Assembly (NCBI RefSeq): GCF_003312875.1
Contig: NZ_CP015163.1
Location: 1,116,001 to 1,180,000 of the forward strand
Length of the DNA stretch: 64,000 bases
Direction: 5' to 3'
Source of the DNA: Amycolatopsis albispora
Lineage (GTDB): Bacteria; Actinomycetota; Actinomycetes; Mycobacteriales; Pseudonocardiaceae
The notes below the pieces were generated by a model that saw nothing but the letters and a program-made list of their open reading frames with translations, was not told the origin of the DNA and made no database searches. Positions 15,457 to 23,658 of this stretch are shown here, in pieces (the first letter of the stretch is position 1; each line of letters starts with the position of its first letter). A program made the translations under genes and the position numbers.

Positions 15457-15710
15457 GCAGCACCGAGAAGAAGAAGTCCGAGTTCCCGCACGACGCCGAG
15501 CAGGCGCGCGTGGACATCGAACTGACCAGGCAGGAGCTCGGCGAGACGGTGGAAGCCTTGGCGCACAAGGTGAACGTGCCCGCGCGCGCCAAGGAGCAGG
15601 CGCAGCACGCGGCGGTGTCCGTGCGCCGCAACCCGTGGCCGGTCGCCGGTGGCGGGGCCGCGCTGGTGGCGCTGATCGTGCTGCTGCTGGTCCGCAGGAG
15701 CCGGAAATGA
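15453..15710 (+). CDS. DUF3618 protein
   Basis: The 85-residue protein has the family hallmark DIELTRQELGETVEALAHKV, then a short linker and one C-terminal transmembrane helix (residues about 64-80) ending in RRSRK. It starts within the stop of the holin-like gene and ends in an ATGA overlap with the DUF4235 gene, so the three are one translational unit. The conserved helix resembles apolipoprotein-like membrane-surface helices. Function is unknown. Confidence 0.85.
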   Translation: MSSTEKKKSEFPHDAEQARVDIELTRQELGETVEALAHKVNVPARAKEQAQHAAVSVRRNPWPVAGGGAALVALIVLLLVRRSRK

Positions 15711-15973
15711 ACAAGATGCTGTACAAGCCGCTCGGCATGGTGGTCAGCTCGCTCGGCGGGCTGGCGGCGAGCATGCTGTTCAAGCAGATCTGGCGGCGGG
15801 TGTCCGGTGAGGACGACGCGCCCGACGCCACCGACGCGAAGTACGGCTGGGCCGAGGTGGTGATCGCGGCCGCCGTGCAGGGCGCCATCTTCGGCGCGGT
15901 GAAGGCGGCGGTCGACCGCGCGGGAGCCGAGAGCTACCGCAAGGCCACCGGCGACTGGCCCGGCGACGAATAG
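15707..15973 (+). CDS. DUF4235 membrane protein
   Basis: The 88-residue protein starts MNKMLYKPLGMVVSSLGGLA and contains two hydrophobic segments (about 8-25 and 50-70) separated by a charged loop with DDAPDATDAKYGW, as in the DUF4235 family. It is the last member of the holin-like/DUF3618/DUF4235 set. The ATG overlaps the previous stop. No function is established. It converges on the DUF6328 gene with a 28-bp gap. Confidence 0.85.
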   Translation: MNKMLYKPLGMVVSSLGGLAASMLFKQIWRRVSGEDDAPDATDAKYGWAEVVIAAAVQGAIFGAVKAAVDRAGAESYRKATGDWPGDE

Positions 15974-16001
15974 AAGAACGACGAACAAAGAACAGAGCCA
16001 C

Positions 16002-16532
16002 TCATTCGCCGTCGGTCGCGGGCACGGGTTCGGCACCGCGACGGCGGCGAATGTGGTGGGGCACCACGAACCACAGCACGCCGAACAGCAGACCGACCGC
16101 CGGGCCGATGACGGCCATGGTGATCGCGCCGAAGATGACCTTGGCGATCAGCGAAACCGTCGCGGTGACCGCGGCGGCCAGGCAGATCAGCCCGCCCAGC
16201 ACGGACTTGTTGCCGATCTGCAGGATGTCCTCGCGCCGCCCTTCCCGGAACAGCATCCGGTGCCAGACCGGGGGAGCGGCGAGCAACGCGGTCGAGGTGG
16301 CGGCCAGCAGCACGGCGGCCAGGTGCAGGCCCTTCTCGAACCCGCTGGCGGCGCGGAACAGGTCCGTGAACGCCACCGTAAGCAGGAAGCCGAACAGGAA
16401 CTGCACCGCCGCCTGTGCCACCCGCAGCTCGCCCAGCAACTCGGCGACGTTGCGGGCGAGCTGCTCGTCACGTGATTCGGCGATCGGACGGCTGCTCACC
16501 CGTTCGTGGTACCCAGTACGGCCCGGTTTCAT
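16002..16532 (-). CDS. DUF6328 family four-helix membrane protein
   Basis: The protein has up to 176 residues. It has four hydrophobic segments and the family pattern LRVAQAAVQFLFGFLLTVAF plus AAPPVWHRMLFREGRRED. The ATG at 16532 follows the ligase-homologue stop by 7 bp but lacks a good ribosome-binding site. A GTG at 16499 would remove 11 residues without affecting the conserved region. The function is unknown. It is probably co-transcribed with the ligase homologue. Confidence 0.75.
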   Translation of the reverse strand: MKPGRTGYHERVSSRPIAESRDEQLARNVAELLGELRVAQAAVQFLFGFLLTVAFTDLFRAASGFEKGLHLAAVLLAATSTALLAAPPVWHRMLFREGRREDILQIGNKSVLGGLICLAAAVTATVSLIAKVIFGAITMAVIGPAVGLLFGVLWFVVPHHIRRRRGAEPVPATDGE

Positions 16533-16539
16533 GCCGGGC

Positions 16540-17508
16540 TCACTCGCCGATGCGGACACCGTCCGGATCCCTGCCCGGGAGCAGGCCGCGCCAGCGCGGG
16601 GTGCGCAGGCAGGCCGCGTCGGTCCAGCCGCGGAAAACCACCTCGCCGACCAGGCACGGGCGCACCCAGTGCGCGTCACGGCTCTGCGGGCCGGGTACCG
16701 AGTGGAACGGCGAGGTTTTGCGTTCGAGCCGCCCGAGCCGCCGGGCCAGCACCTCCAGCGCCTGATGGGTGAACCCGGTGCCGACGTTGCCCACGTAGCG
16801 CAACCGGCTGCCGTGCGGAATGCCGAGCAGCAGCGAGCCGAAGGTGGCCGCACGCGAACCACCGCCGGGGCGCCAGCCGCCGATCACCACCTCCTGCACG
16901 CCGGTGCCGGACACCGACAGCCAGTGCGGACTGCGTTTTCCGGGCTGGTACGGGCTTTTCAGCCGTTTCGCGAGCACACCGGGCAGGCCGCGGCCGAGCG
17001 CCGACCGCAGGGCCGCACCGCCGTTGCCGAGCTGGTGTTCCGGGGTCTGCCAGGCCGGGCCGTGCAGGCCGAGATCGGCGAGCAGCTCCCGCCGTTGCAG
17101 GTAGGGCAGATCGAGGCACGGCGTGCCGTCGAGGTGCAGCACGTCCGAAGGCAGGTACCAGACGGGCGCGCGGCGCTTGCCGTTCTTGCCCGGCGACCGC
17201 AGCGCGGCCGGGTTCGGCAGCCCGGCTTCGAAGGCCATCAACTGGCCGTCCAGCAGCACTTCGGTGCCACCGAGCGCGTCACCGAGCCCGCGTAGTTCCG
17301 GGAACTCGCCGGTGATCACCCGGCCGGAGCGCTCCCGCACGGTGACCCGGCCCTCCTGCGCGCGCACCAGCGTGCGCGGGCCGCCCCAGTCGAACTCGTA
17401 AGCCCATTCCTCGTCCTCGGCGACCGGCGGCAGCGCGCCCGGTTTCGCCTGCATGGGCGGGAGGAACACGGGCAGCGGCTGCCGCCCGGCTCGGTCCAAG
17501 GTGTGCAC
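16540..17508 (-). CDS. ATP-dependent DNA ligase homologue lacking catalytic residues
   Basis: The 322-residue protein aligns along the whole LigD/LigC ligase unit: adenylation domain then OB domain (VQEVVIGGWRPGGGSRAATF, GTGFTHQALEVLARRL). The active site is gone. Motif I, normally EFKWDGxR with the adenylated lysine, is EFDWGGPR, so the lysine is Asp40. Motif IV, normally EGVVAK, is PGVLAKR. Motif V, normally WLKVK, is WLSVS. The frame is open and the folding motifs remain, so it may be a retained non-catalytic DNA- or nucleotide-binding protein. The start is uncertain: GTG 17508, GTG 17469 and ATG 17454 are possible, none with a strong ribosome-binding site. Confidence 0.8.
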   Translation of the reverse strand: MHTLDRAGRQPLPVFLPPMQAKPGALPPVAEDEEWAYEFDWGGPRTLVRAQEGRVTVRERSGRVITGEFPELRGLGDALGGTEVLLDGQLMAFEAGLPNPAALRSPGKNGKRRAPVWYLPSDVLHLDGTPCLDLPYLQRRELLADLGLHGPAWQTPEHQLGNGGAALRSALGRGLPGVLAKRLKSPYQPGKRSPHWLSVSGTGVQEVVIGGWRPGGGSRAATFGSLLLGIPHGSRLRYVGNVGTGFTHQALEVLARRLGRLERKTSPFHSVPGPQSRDAHWVRPCLVGEVVFRGWTDAACLRTPRWRGLLPGRDPDGVRIGE

Positions 17509-17604
17509 GACGGCAGGGATAGCCAGCGTGGCGCCGGGTGAAACCCCGGTCCCGTTTGGCCACCGCCCCGATCGGGTATTCGCCTCCGAAGCGAGGTGAG
17601 GCGG

Positions 17605-18258
17605 GTGCGGGAGCGATTTCACGGCCGGCTCGAGGAGCTGGGCGGCCAGCTGGTCCGGTTGTCCGCCGCGGCGGCGGCCGAGTTGCGGCTGGCGAACCGG
17701 GCGCTGTTCGAACACGAACCGGCGCTGGCCGCGGAAGTGAAGCGCACCGACCGCCTGCTCGACTCCGCCCGGGACGAATGCGAGCACACCGCACACCGGC
17801 TGCTGGCGCTGGAGGCGCCGGTCGCCGGTGATCTTCGGCTGGTGCTGGTCGCCGTCTACTGTGCCGACCGGTTGGAGCGCATGGGCGATCTGGCCAGGCA
17901 CATCGCGGAAACGGCGGCACGGGCGCACCCCGACCCGGCGGTGCCGGACGACCTGCTGCCCGCCTTCGAGCAACTGGCGGAGTGCACCGCGGCGATGGCC
18001 GACGACCTGTGCGTGTTCCTCAGCGAAACCGGGGAAACCGGGGGCACGGCCTTCGCGCAACTGCACGCGGCCGACGCCGAGGTGGACGCGCTGCAGCAGC
18101 ACGTGCTCGCCGAGGTGACCGGACCGGACTGGCGGCACGGCGTGCCCGCCGCGGTGAACGCCACGCTGCTCGCCCGGTTCTACGGCCGCTTCGCCGACCA
18201 GGCGGTCTCCGTGGCCCGCCGGGCCGACTTCGCTGCCACCGGCGCCCTGCCCCGCTGA
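17605..18258 (+). CDS. PhoU-like protein
   Basis: The protein has about 217 residues with the two-fold three-helix bundle of PhoU. The motif RLVLVAVYCADRLERMGDLA near residue 80 matches the family metal-binding signature (E/DxxxD near RLERMGD), and the second repeat has ARFYGRFADQAVSVARR. PhoU proteins connect phosphate transport and the PhoR kinase and affect polyphosphate. It is not beside a pst operon. It is 14 bp upstream of a CYTH-CHAD gene, which fits a polyphosphate role. GTG 17605 was chosen for spacing to GAGG; GTG 17596 is an alternative. Confidence 0.87.
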   Translation: MRERFHGRLEELGGQLVRLSAAAAAELRLANRALFEHEPALAAEVKRTDRLLDSARDECEHTAHRLLALEAPVAGDLRLVLVAVYCADRLERMGDLARHIAETAARAHPDPAVPDDLLPAFEQLAECTAAMADDLCVFLSETGETGGTAFAQLHAADAEVDALQQHVLAEVTGPDWRHGVPAAVNATLLARFYGRFADQAVSVARRADFAATGALPR

Positions 18259-18272
18259 CCAGGAGGACACCG

Positions 18273-19787
18273 ATGAGCACACGCACCGCGCTGGAGCGCG
18301 AGCGGAAGTTCGAATTCCCGCTGGACCTCGCCATTCCGGATCTGCGTGCGCGTGGCCCGGTGGCCAGCCAGGCCGATCCGGTCGAGGAACGGCTCGAGGC
18401 GACCTACTACGACACCCCGCGCTACGACCTCATCCGCGCCGGGGTGACGCTGCGGCGGCGCACCGGCGGCGGGGACGACGGCTGGCACCTGAAACTGCCC
18501 GTCGGCCCGGACGCGCGTGAGGAGATCACCCTGCCGCTGGGCGAATCCGACGGTGAGGTCCCGGCGGAACTCGCGGAGCTGGTGCGCGGGCACAGCCGTG
18601 GTGAGGAGCTGATCGCCATCGCCGGTCTGCGCACCGTGCGGTACTCGGTGGAGCTGGCCGACGCGGACGGCCGCGTGCTCGCCACGCTGACCGATGACCA
18701 CGTGACCGGCGAGGCGGCCGGGGCGGTGGCGCGGCTGGACCAGTGGCGGGAACTGGAACTCGAACTGGCCGCCGACGCCGATGACCAGACCATGGCGGTA
18801 CTGGCCGAGCTGGTCGCCGACGCCGGTGCGGTGCCGTCGGAATGGCCGTCGAAACTGCGGCGGCTGATCGGCGACCTGCTCGCGGAACCGCCGAGCCCGC
18901 GGCCCGGGAAGCGGGCTTCCGCGGGCGAAGTCGTGCTGCACTACCTGCGCACCCAGGTGGACGCCATGCGCCGCCACGACGCTGGCGTGCGCCGCGACAC
19001 CGAGGACTCGGTGCACCAGATGCGGGTGGCGATGCGGCGGCTGCGCAGCGCCCTCGGCTCGTTCCGCCGGGTGCTCGACCGCGACGCCGTACAAGGGCTG
19101 CGCGAGGAACTCAAGTGGCTCGGCGGTGAGCTGGGGCCGGTGCGTGACAACGAGGTTCTGCACGCCGGGCTCGCGAAGCAGGTGGCCGAGCTGCCGCGGG
19201 AACTGACCATCGGCCCGGTCGCCACCTATCTCGACACCTACTGCGAACAACGCGGTGAACAGGCCAAGGCCGCCGCGCTCACCGCGTTGAACAGCACGCG
19301 GTACCTCGAACTGCTCCGGGCGCTCGACGCGCTGCTCGACGACCCGCCGCTGACCGCCAAGGCGAACCGCCCGGCCAGGAAGGAACTGCGTCACGCCGTG
19401 CACCGCGCGGACCGGCGGCTGCGGCGCGCGGTCGCGGCACTCACAGACGCCGAGGACCGGGACGCGGCGCTGCACGAGGTCCGCAAGAAGGCCAAGCAGG
19501 CGCGGTACACCGCCGACGCGGTGCGCCCGGTGGCGGGCAAGAAGCTGAACACCTGGCGGAAACGGGTCAAGGCGGTGCAGTCCACCCTCGGCGACCACCA
19601 CGACAGCGTGGTCGCGCGGGCGGAACTGGTCCGGCTGGCGGTGGCGGCCGACCGCGACGGGCACAGCTCGTTCTCCTACGGCGTGCTCCACGGCCGCAAC
19701 GCGGTCGCCGCGGCCGCGCTGGACGAGGAGTTCGGCACGCGGTGGCGGCGGGTCACCGGCGGCCCGCGACCGGGCAGGCCGAAATGA
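18273..19787 (+). CDS. CYTH-CHAD domain protein (polyphosphate binding/hydrolysis)
   Basis: The 504-residue protein has an N-terminal CYTH domain with the ExExK signature E8-R-E10-R-K12 followed by a triphosphate-tunnel barrel (about residues 5-200). The C-terminal CHAD domain (about 220-495) has the conserved helices SVHQMRVAMRRLRSALGSFR and ALHEVRKKAKQARYTADAVR, whose His, Arg and Lys bind polyphosphate. CYTH enzymes hydrolyse inorganic triphosphate or similar. It starts at ATG behind AGGAGG. With PhoU just upstream, the pair probably manages polyphosphate. It ends before a response regulator on the same strand. Confidence 0.92.
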   Translation: MSTRTALERERKFEFPLDLAIPDLRARGPVASQADPVEERLEATYYDTPRYDLIRAGVTLRRRTGGGDDGWHLKLPVGPDAREEITLPLGESDGEVPAELAELVRGHSRGEELIAIAGLRTVRYSVELADADGRVLATLTDDHVTGEAAGAVARLDQWRELELELAADADDQTMAVLAELVADAGAVPSEWPSKLRRLIGDLLAEPPSPRPGKRASAGEVVLHYLRTQVDAMRRHDAGVRRDTEDSVHQMRVAMRRLRSALGSFRRVLDRDAVQGLREELKWLGGELGPVRDNEVLHAGLAKQVAELPRELTIGPVATYLDTYCEQRGEQAKAAALTALNSTRYLELLRALDALLDDPPLTAKANRPARKELRHAVHRADRRLRRAVAALTDAEDRDAALHEVRKKAKQARYTADAVRPVAGKKLNTWRKRVKAVQSTLGDHHDSVVARAELVRLAVAADRDGHSSFSYGVLHGRNAVAAAALDEEFGTRWRRVTGGPRPGRPK

Positions 19788-19876
19788 ATCCTTTGTGGAC
19801 ACCCCAGTCCGCGCGGCGGCGGCCGGGCTGGCGTCCTCTTCGGTTGCGTGCCGATCCGGCTGGTAGCGTTCCCGTG

Positions 19877-20506
19877 ATGCCGGTGATCCGTGTCGTACTC
19901 GTGGAAGACCACGACATGGTGGCCGAAGCCATGGAACTCGTCTTCGCCGGGATCGGCGACATCGATCTCGCCGCCAGGGCCGGTTCGATGGCCGCCGCGG
20001 TGCGTGAGGTCGAGCTGGTCAACCCGGATCTGGTGGTGCTGGACCGCAGGCTGCCCGACGGTGACGGCATCGAGCTGATCGGGCGCCTGCGTGAGCTGCC
20101 CGCCGCGCCGAAGGTCCTGCTGCTCACCGCCGAGGTCAGCGCGGCCGTGGCGACCAGGGTGGTGGAGGCTGGCGGCTCGGGTGTGGTGGCCAAGACCGCC
20201 GGGCTGGACCAGCTGGCCGACGCCATCCGCCGGGCCGCGGCGGGGGAGATGGTGTTCGACGCGGTGCTGCTCGGCGAGGTGATCGACCGGCTGTCCGGGC
20301 GGGCCGCGCCCGCCGAGCTGACCACCCGCGAGCGCGAGATCCTGCGCCTGTTCGCCGAGGGCGCCACCGTCGAGGAGATCACCCAGCGGCTGCACCTGGC
20401 GCGCAACACCGTGCGCAACCACGCTCAGCGGGCGCTGGTGAAGCTGGGTGCGCATTCGCGGCTGGAAGCGGTCGCCATCGCGCGCCGGCGCGGCCTGCTG
20501 GACTGA
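19877..20506 (+). CDS. NarL/FixJ-type response regulator
   Basis: The 209-residue protein has an N-terminal receiver domain (VVLVEDHDMVAEA acidic pocket, phosphoacceptor Asp56 in LDRRLPDGDG, conserved Lys in VVAKTAG) and a C-terminal LuxR helix-turn-helix (LTTREREILRLFAEGATVEE then NTVRNHAQRALVKLGAHSRL). It binds DNA after phosphorylation by a histidine kinase. No kinase is directly adjacent; the PAS kinase at 20995 is the nearest candidate. ATG 19877 or GTG 19874/19883 may be the start, all with weak ribosome-binding sites. A long palindrome follows its stop. Confidence 0.9.
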   Translation: MPVIRVVLVEDHDMVAEAMELVFAGIGDIDLAARAGSMAAAVREVELVNPDLVVLDRRLPDGDGIELIGRLRELPAAPKVLLLTAEVSAAVATRVVEAGGSGVVAKTAGLDQLADAIRRAAAGEMVFDAVLLGEVIDRLSGRAAPAELTTREREILRLFAEGATVEEITQRLHLARNTVRNHAQRALVKLGAHSRLEAVAIARRRGLLD

Positions 20507-20510
20507 GGCG

Positions 20511-20530
20511 ACTGATGCAAATGCATCAGT
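20511..20530. promoter_or_regulatory. 20-bp palindrome ACTGATGCA-AA-TGCATCAGT
   Basis: Perfect nine-base arms around AA, located 5 bp after the response regulator stop and about 59 bp before the ATPase gene start. AT-rich arms and the near absence of a loop argue for a protein-binding site more than a terminator. The response regulator next door is a plausible binder. Confidence 0.5.
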
Positions 20531-20588
20531 GGATCGGGGACCGCTGCGTCTAGCCGGAGCTGCGGCGGACGGGGGACGATGAACCACG

Positions 20589-21002
20589 ATGGACAGCATG
20601 CTGAGCTGGGCAGCGCGGGCCACTCCGGCGACCACGGTGCTACCGGCCGACCTCACCGCCGAAGGCGAAGCCCGCCGGTTCGTCGCGCGCGTGCTGTCGG
20701 CCTGGCAGGGCACCCTGCCCTTCGAAGACGCCACGCTGATCGCCTCGGAACTCGTCGCGAACGTGGTGCGCCACGCCGGTGGTGCGCCGAAGCTGAGCAT
20801 CGCCAGCACCGCGGGCGGCATCCGGATCGAATGCGAGGACGGCAACCCGCTGCCGCCGCGGCCGAAGGCGGGCGGCCCGGACGGGGGCTGGGGACTGGCG
20901 CTGGTGGAACGGCTGTCACAACGGTGGGGAGTGCGCCCGCGGGGCGCGGGTAAGGTCGTCTGGTGCGAAATGCGGCTGCCCTCGCCCCACGGGCATGGCT
21001 GA
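20589..21002 (+). CDS. RsbW-like ATP-binding protein (HATPase_c_2)
   Basis: The 137-residue protein shows the GHKL ATPase signatures: N-box in LIASELVANVVRHAGG, G1 in IECEDGNPLPPRP and G2 in GGWGLALVERLSQRWGV. It resembles the serine kinases/anti-sigma factors of the RsbW type and the short ATPases common in actinomycetes. It could phosphorylate one of the nearby STAS proteins (22521 or 23224). Its end overlaps the start of a PAS histidine kinase by 8 bp, so the two are co-translated. Confidence 0.87.
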   Translation: MDSMLSWAARATPATTVLPADLTAEGEARRFVARVLSAWQGTLPFEDATLIASELVANVVRHAGGAPKLSIASTAGGIRIECEDGNPLPPRPKAGGPDGGWGLALVERLSQRWGVRPRGAGKVVWCEMRLPSPHGHG

Positions 21003-22140
21003 CCTGCGGGCACCGGCCGTGACCGGGTCCGACCGTGACGAACGGGAAGACACCGCCGAGGCCGATCCGCTGGCGGACCCGTATTCCGGGGAGTCCTTCC
21101 GCCTGTTCGTGCAGAGCGTCCAGGACTACGCCATCTTCATGCTCGACCCGCGTGGGTACGTGGCGACCTGGAACCCCGGCGCCGAGCGGATCAAGGGCTA
21201 CCGCGCGGACGAGATCATCGGCCAGCACTTCTCGGTGTTCTACCCGCCGGACGACCTGCGGGCCGGCAAACCCGCCCACGAGCTGGAGGTCGCCGCCGAG
21301 GTGGGCCGGTTCGAGGACGAGGGCTGGCGCGTCCGCCAGGACGGCAGCCGGTTCTGGGCGGTGGTGGTGATCACCGCGTTGTTCGACGACCAGGGCAGGC
21401 TGCGTGGCTTCGGCAAGGTCACCAGGGACGTCAGCGAGCGCGTGCGCGCGGAGAACGAGCTGGTCGAGCGCAGGCGGCTGTTCTTCCACCTGGTCGAGGC
21501 GCAGGAGGCCGAGCGGCGCCGGATCGCCTGGGACGTGCACGACGACTCCATCCAGGCGATGGCGGCGGTGTCCATGCGGTTGCAGCTGCTCAGCGGGCAG
21601 GTGCCCGCCGAGCACCTGCCCGCGGTGCGCGCGCTGGACACCGCGGTCGCCGAGACCATCGGCAGGCTGCGTGACCTGGTGCTGCGGTTGCGCCCGCCCG
21701 CGCTGGACGGCCGGGACCTGGGCGACGCTGTGCGCGCGCAGCTGCGGCAGCTGTCCGCGCAGGGCATCGAGACCGAACTCGACGACGTCGAGCTGACTGA
21801 CGACCCGCCCCCCGAGGCGTCGGTGACCCTCTTCCGCATCGTCGGCGAGGCGCTGGCCAACGCGCAGAAGCACGCGCGGGCGAACCGCGTGCGGGTGCGG
21901 TTCCGCTCGATCGACCACGGCACGCTGACCGAGATCACCGACGACGGGGTCGGCACCGACGTGGTGGTCGACCCGCTCGGCGGCGGTGACACGCACTTCG
22001 GCCTGCAGGCCATGCGCGAGCGCGCCGAGGCGGTCGGCGGCTGGTGGGAACTGATCAGCGAACCGGGTTCGGGCGCGATGGTGCGCTGCTGGATCCCGGA
22101 CGGTCCCGGTCCGGCCAGGGATGAGCGGGATGGTGGCTGA
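20995..22140 (+). CDS. PAS-domain sensor histidine kinase (HisKA_3 type)
   Basis: The 381-residue protein is cytoplasmic, with no transmembrane segment. A PAS domain occupies about residues 30-145 (QDYAIFMLDPRGYVATWNPG, FYPPDD, then a PAC-like KVTRDVSERVRAE). The phosphoacceptor His182 lies in IAWDVHDDSIQAMAAVSM, a variant of the HisKA_3 H-box, followed by a HATPase with N-box IVGEALANAQKHARANRV. It should sense a soluble cue, possibly redox or a ligand in the PAS pocket, and phosphorylate the co-translated receiver at 22121, with which it overlaps by 20 bp. Confidence 0.92.
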   Translation: MADLRAPAVTGSDRDEREDTAEADPLADPYSGESFRLFVQSVQDYAIFMLDPRGYVATWNPGAERIKGYRADEIIGQHFSVFYPPDDLRAGKPAHELEVAAEVGRFEDEGWRVRQDGSRFWAVVVITALFDDQGRLRGFGKVTRDVSERVRAENELVERRRLFFHLVEAQEAERRRIAWDVHDDSIQAMAAVSMRLQLLSGQVPAEHLPAVRALDTAVAETIGRLRDLVLRLRPPALDGRDLGDAVRAQLRQLSAQGIETELDDVELTDDPPPEASVTLFRIVGEALANAQKHARANRVRVRFRSIDHGTLTEITDDGVGTDVVVDPLGGGDTHFGLQAMRERAEAVGGWWELISEPGSGAMVRCWIPDGPGPARDERDGG

Positions 22141-22528
22141 AGTGCCTGGGGTGGCTGGCGTATCCGTGGTGATCGCCGACGACGAGCTGCTGATCCGCGA
22201 GGCACTGCGGGCCGTGTTCGAGGCCGAAGGCGACTTCACCGTGGTGGGGGCGGCGGCCACGGTGGACGAGGCGGTGGCGCTGATCGAGCACCACCGCCCC
22301 GAGGTCGCGGTCGTCGACGTCCGGATGCCCGCCGGTGGCGGCGCCGAAGTGGCCCGCCGCGTGGCCGGGCTCGGCACGCGGCTGGTCGCCTTCTCCGCCT
22401 ACGACGACGCCGGGCACCGCAGGCGGATGCGCGAGGCCGGCGTCGGCGAATACGTGCTCAAGGGCATGCCCAACGCCGAGATCGTGGCGGCCGTGCGACG
22501 GGCGGTGGCCGCCGGCCGGCTCAGCTGA
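22121..22528 (+). CDS. single-domain response regulator
   Basis: The protein has 135 residues with only a receiver domain: VVIADDELLIREAL acidic pair, phosphoacceptor Asp66 in VVDVRMPAGGG, switch Ser in VAFSAYDD and Lys in YVLKGMP. There is no output domain, so it would signal by protein contact, for example in a phosphorelay or partner-switch. It overlaps the kinase gene by 20 bp. Its 3' end overlaps the convergent STAS gene by 8 bp. Confidence 0.88.
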   Translation: MSGMVAEVPGVAGVSVVIADDELLIREALRAVFEAEGDFTVVGAAATVDEAVALIEHHRPEVAVVDVRMPAGGGAEVARRVAGLGTRLVAFSAYDDAGHRRRMREAGVGEYVLKGMPNAEIVAAVRRAVAAGRLS

Positions 22529-22874
22529 GCGCGTGTTCCCGGCTGGTGAACAGCCGGAGCCTGCGGTCGAGCCCGACGATCTCCAGCGGGCGCCGGACGG
22601 GCCGGTTCGCGCAGACGACCCGCAGGTCGCAGCCCTGCTCGTCGGCGCGGTCCTGGAGTTCCAGCAGGACCTGCAGCCCGCAACTGGAGAGGAAGCTCAC
22701 GCCGCTGAGGTCGAGCACGACCACCTCGGCGGGCGGGTCGAGCGCGGCGGTGAGCGCGGCGTCGAAGTCGGGCTTGGTGGCGAGATCGACTTCGCCGCTG
22801 ACGGCGACGGTACGGCGGTGGCGGGCCTGCTCGGCCCGGATGGTCAGGTTGTCGCGCCTGAACGCCAAAGTCAT
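22521..22874 (-). CDS. STAS-domain anti-anti-sigma factor
   Basis: The 117-residue STAS protein has TVAVSGEVDLATKPDFDAAL and the switch loop VVLDLSGVSFLSSCGLQVLL, with Ser residues where SpoIIAA/RsbV proteins are phosphorylated, though the usual Asp before them is Leu. It would bind and sequester an anti-sigma kinase when unphosphorylated. The RsbW-like ATPase at 20589 is a likely partner. It is divergent from a second STAS gene across 349 bp and convergent with the receiver gene. Confidence 0.87.
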   Translation of the reverse strand: MTLAFRRDNLTIRAEQARHRRTVAVSGEVDLATKPDFDAALTAALDPPAEVVVLDLSGVSFLSSCGLQVLLELQDRADEQGCDLRVVCANRPVRRPLEIVGLDRRLRLFTSREHALS

Positions 22875-23223
22875 GGCGGACGCTCCTTCCGGCTCCGGTA
22901 CTCCCGGAGATCGGCGGAGACACGCTGATGCGGTACGTGTCCAGTGCGTCGGCTGCTGGTTTCAACCGCTGGTTCCGACCGTACGCGCCCTGTCCGCCGT
23001 ACTCAATGCCACACCCCCCGCCGAGGCAGCCCGCGCGAGTGATCGTTCTTACCCCGGACGAGGGAACTTCGTGCATCCGGTACCGGATGGCAGTGCTCCG
23101 GTGCGGTCGCTACGATCTGGGCTACCGGTTGAGCAGCCAGCCGGGATTTCCGATCGCGCTCGGTCCCGACCAGCCGAGACCGGCGGAGAAACTTTCCGTT
23201 CAGCCCGAAACCCGGGAGGTCCC
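22875..23223. other. 349-bp divergent region between two STAS genes
   Basis: No convincing gene was seen. It must contain the promoters for both STAS genes. No clear -35/-10 or stress-sigma motif could be assigned. The only certain element is the ribosome-binding site GGGAGG just before the GTG at 23224. Confidence 0.5.
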
Positions 23224-23595
23224 GTGCCATTGCCCAGCGAGCTGCTGGAGCTGGAACACCGTGCCGAGGAGTCGGCGGTGATCGTGGTCGCGTCCGGTGA
23301 CATCGACATGCTGACCGTGCCCGCACTGGTCGCCGAGTTCGACACCGCGCGCGAGCTGGCCAAGCCGCCGCGCCCGGTGGTCGCCGACTTCACCAAGGTG
23401 AACTTCCTCGGCTCCTCGGGGCTGGCCGCCCTGGTGGAGATCCAGCAGAAGTGCGCCGAGGCGGGCACCCCGCTGCGGCTGGTGGCCACCGGCCGGGTGG
23501 TGCCGAGGGCCATCGAGGCGGCCGGTCTGCAGCCGGTGCTGACCATCGACGAGACCGTCGAAGCGGCACTGAGCCGCGAGACCGAGTCCGCGTAG
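23224..23595 (+). CDS. STAS-domain anti-anti-sigma factor
   Basis: The 123-residue protein starts at GTG after GGGAGG. The core VIVVASGDIDMLTVPALVAE and the loop VVADFTKVNFLGSSGLAALV place it with SpoIIAA-like antagonists, with the Ser-Ser-Gly switch present. Partner and sigma factor are unknown; the RsbW-like ATPase at 20589 is the closest candidate. It ends before a strong hairpin shared with the convergent surE gene. Confidence 0.87.
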   Translation: MPLPSELLELEHRAEESAVIVVASGDIDMLTVPALVAEFDTARELAKPPRPVVADFTKVNFLGSSGLAALVEIQQKCAEAGTPLRLVATGRVVPRAIEAAGLQPVLTIDETVEAALSRETESA

Positions 23596-23605
23596 GTTCC
23601 AGCGC

Positions 23606-23646
23606 GCCAGTGGGGCACCTCCCGGCGTGGGAGGTGCCCCACTGGC
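23606..23646. terminator. 18-bp-stem hairpin, two-way terminator
   Basis: Arms 23606-23623 and 23629-23646 are perfect complements with loop GGCGT. It lies between the convergent STAS and surE genes. The stem is GC-rich without a strong T-run, which is common for actinomycete terminators. It is not a member of the ACGAATGTGG hairpin family. Confidence 0.8.
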
Positions 23647-23658
23647 TTGCGTGTGCCC

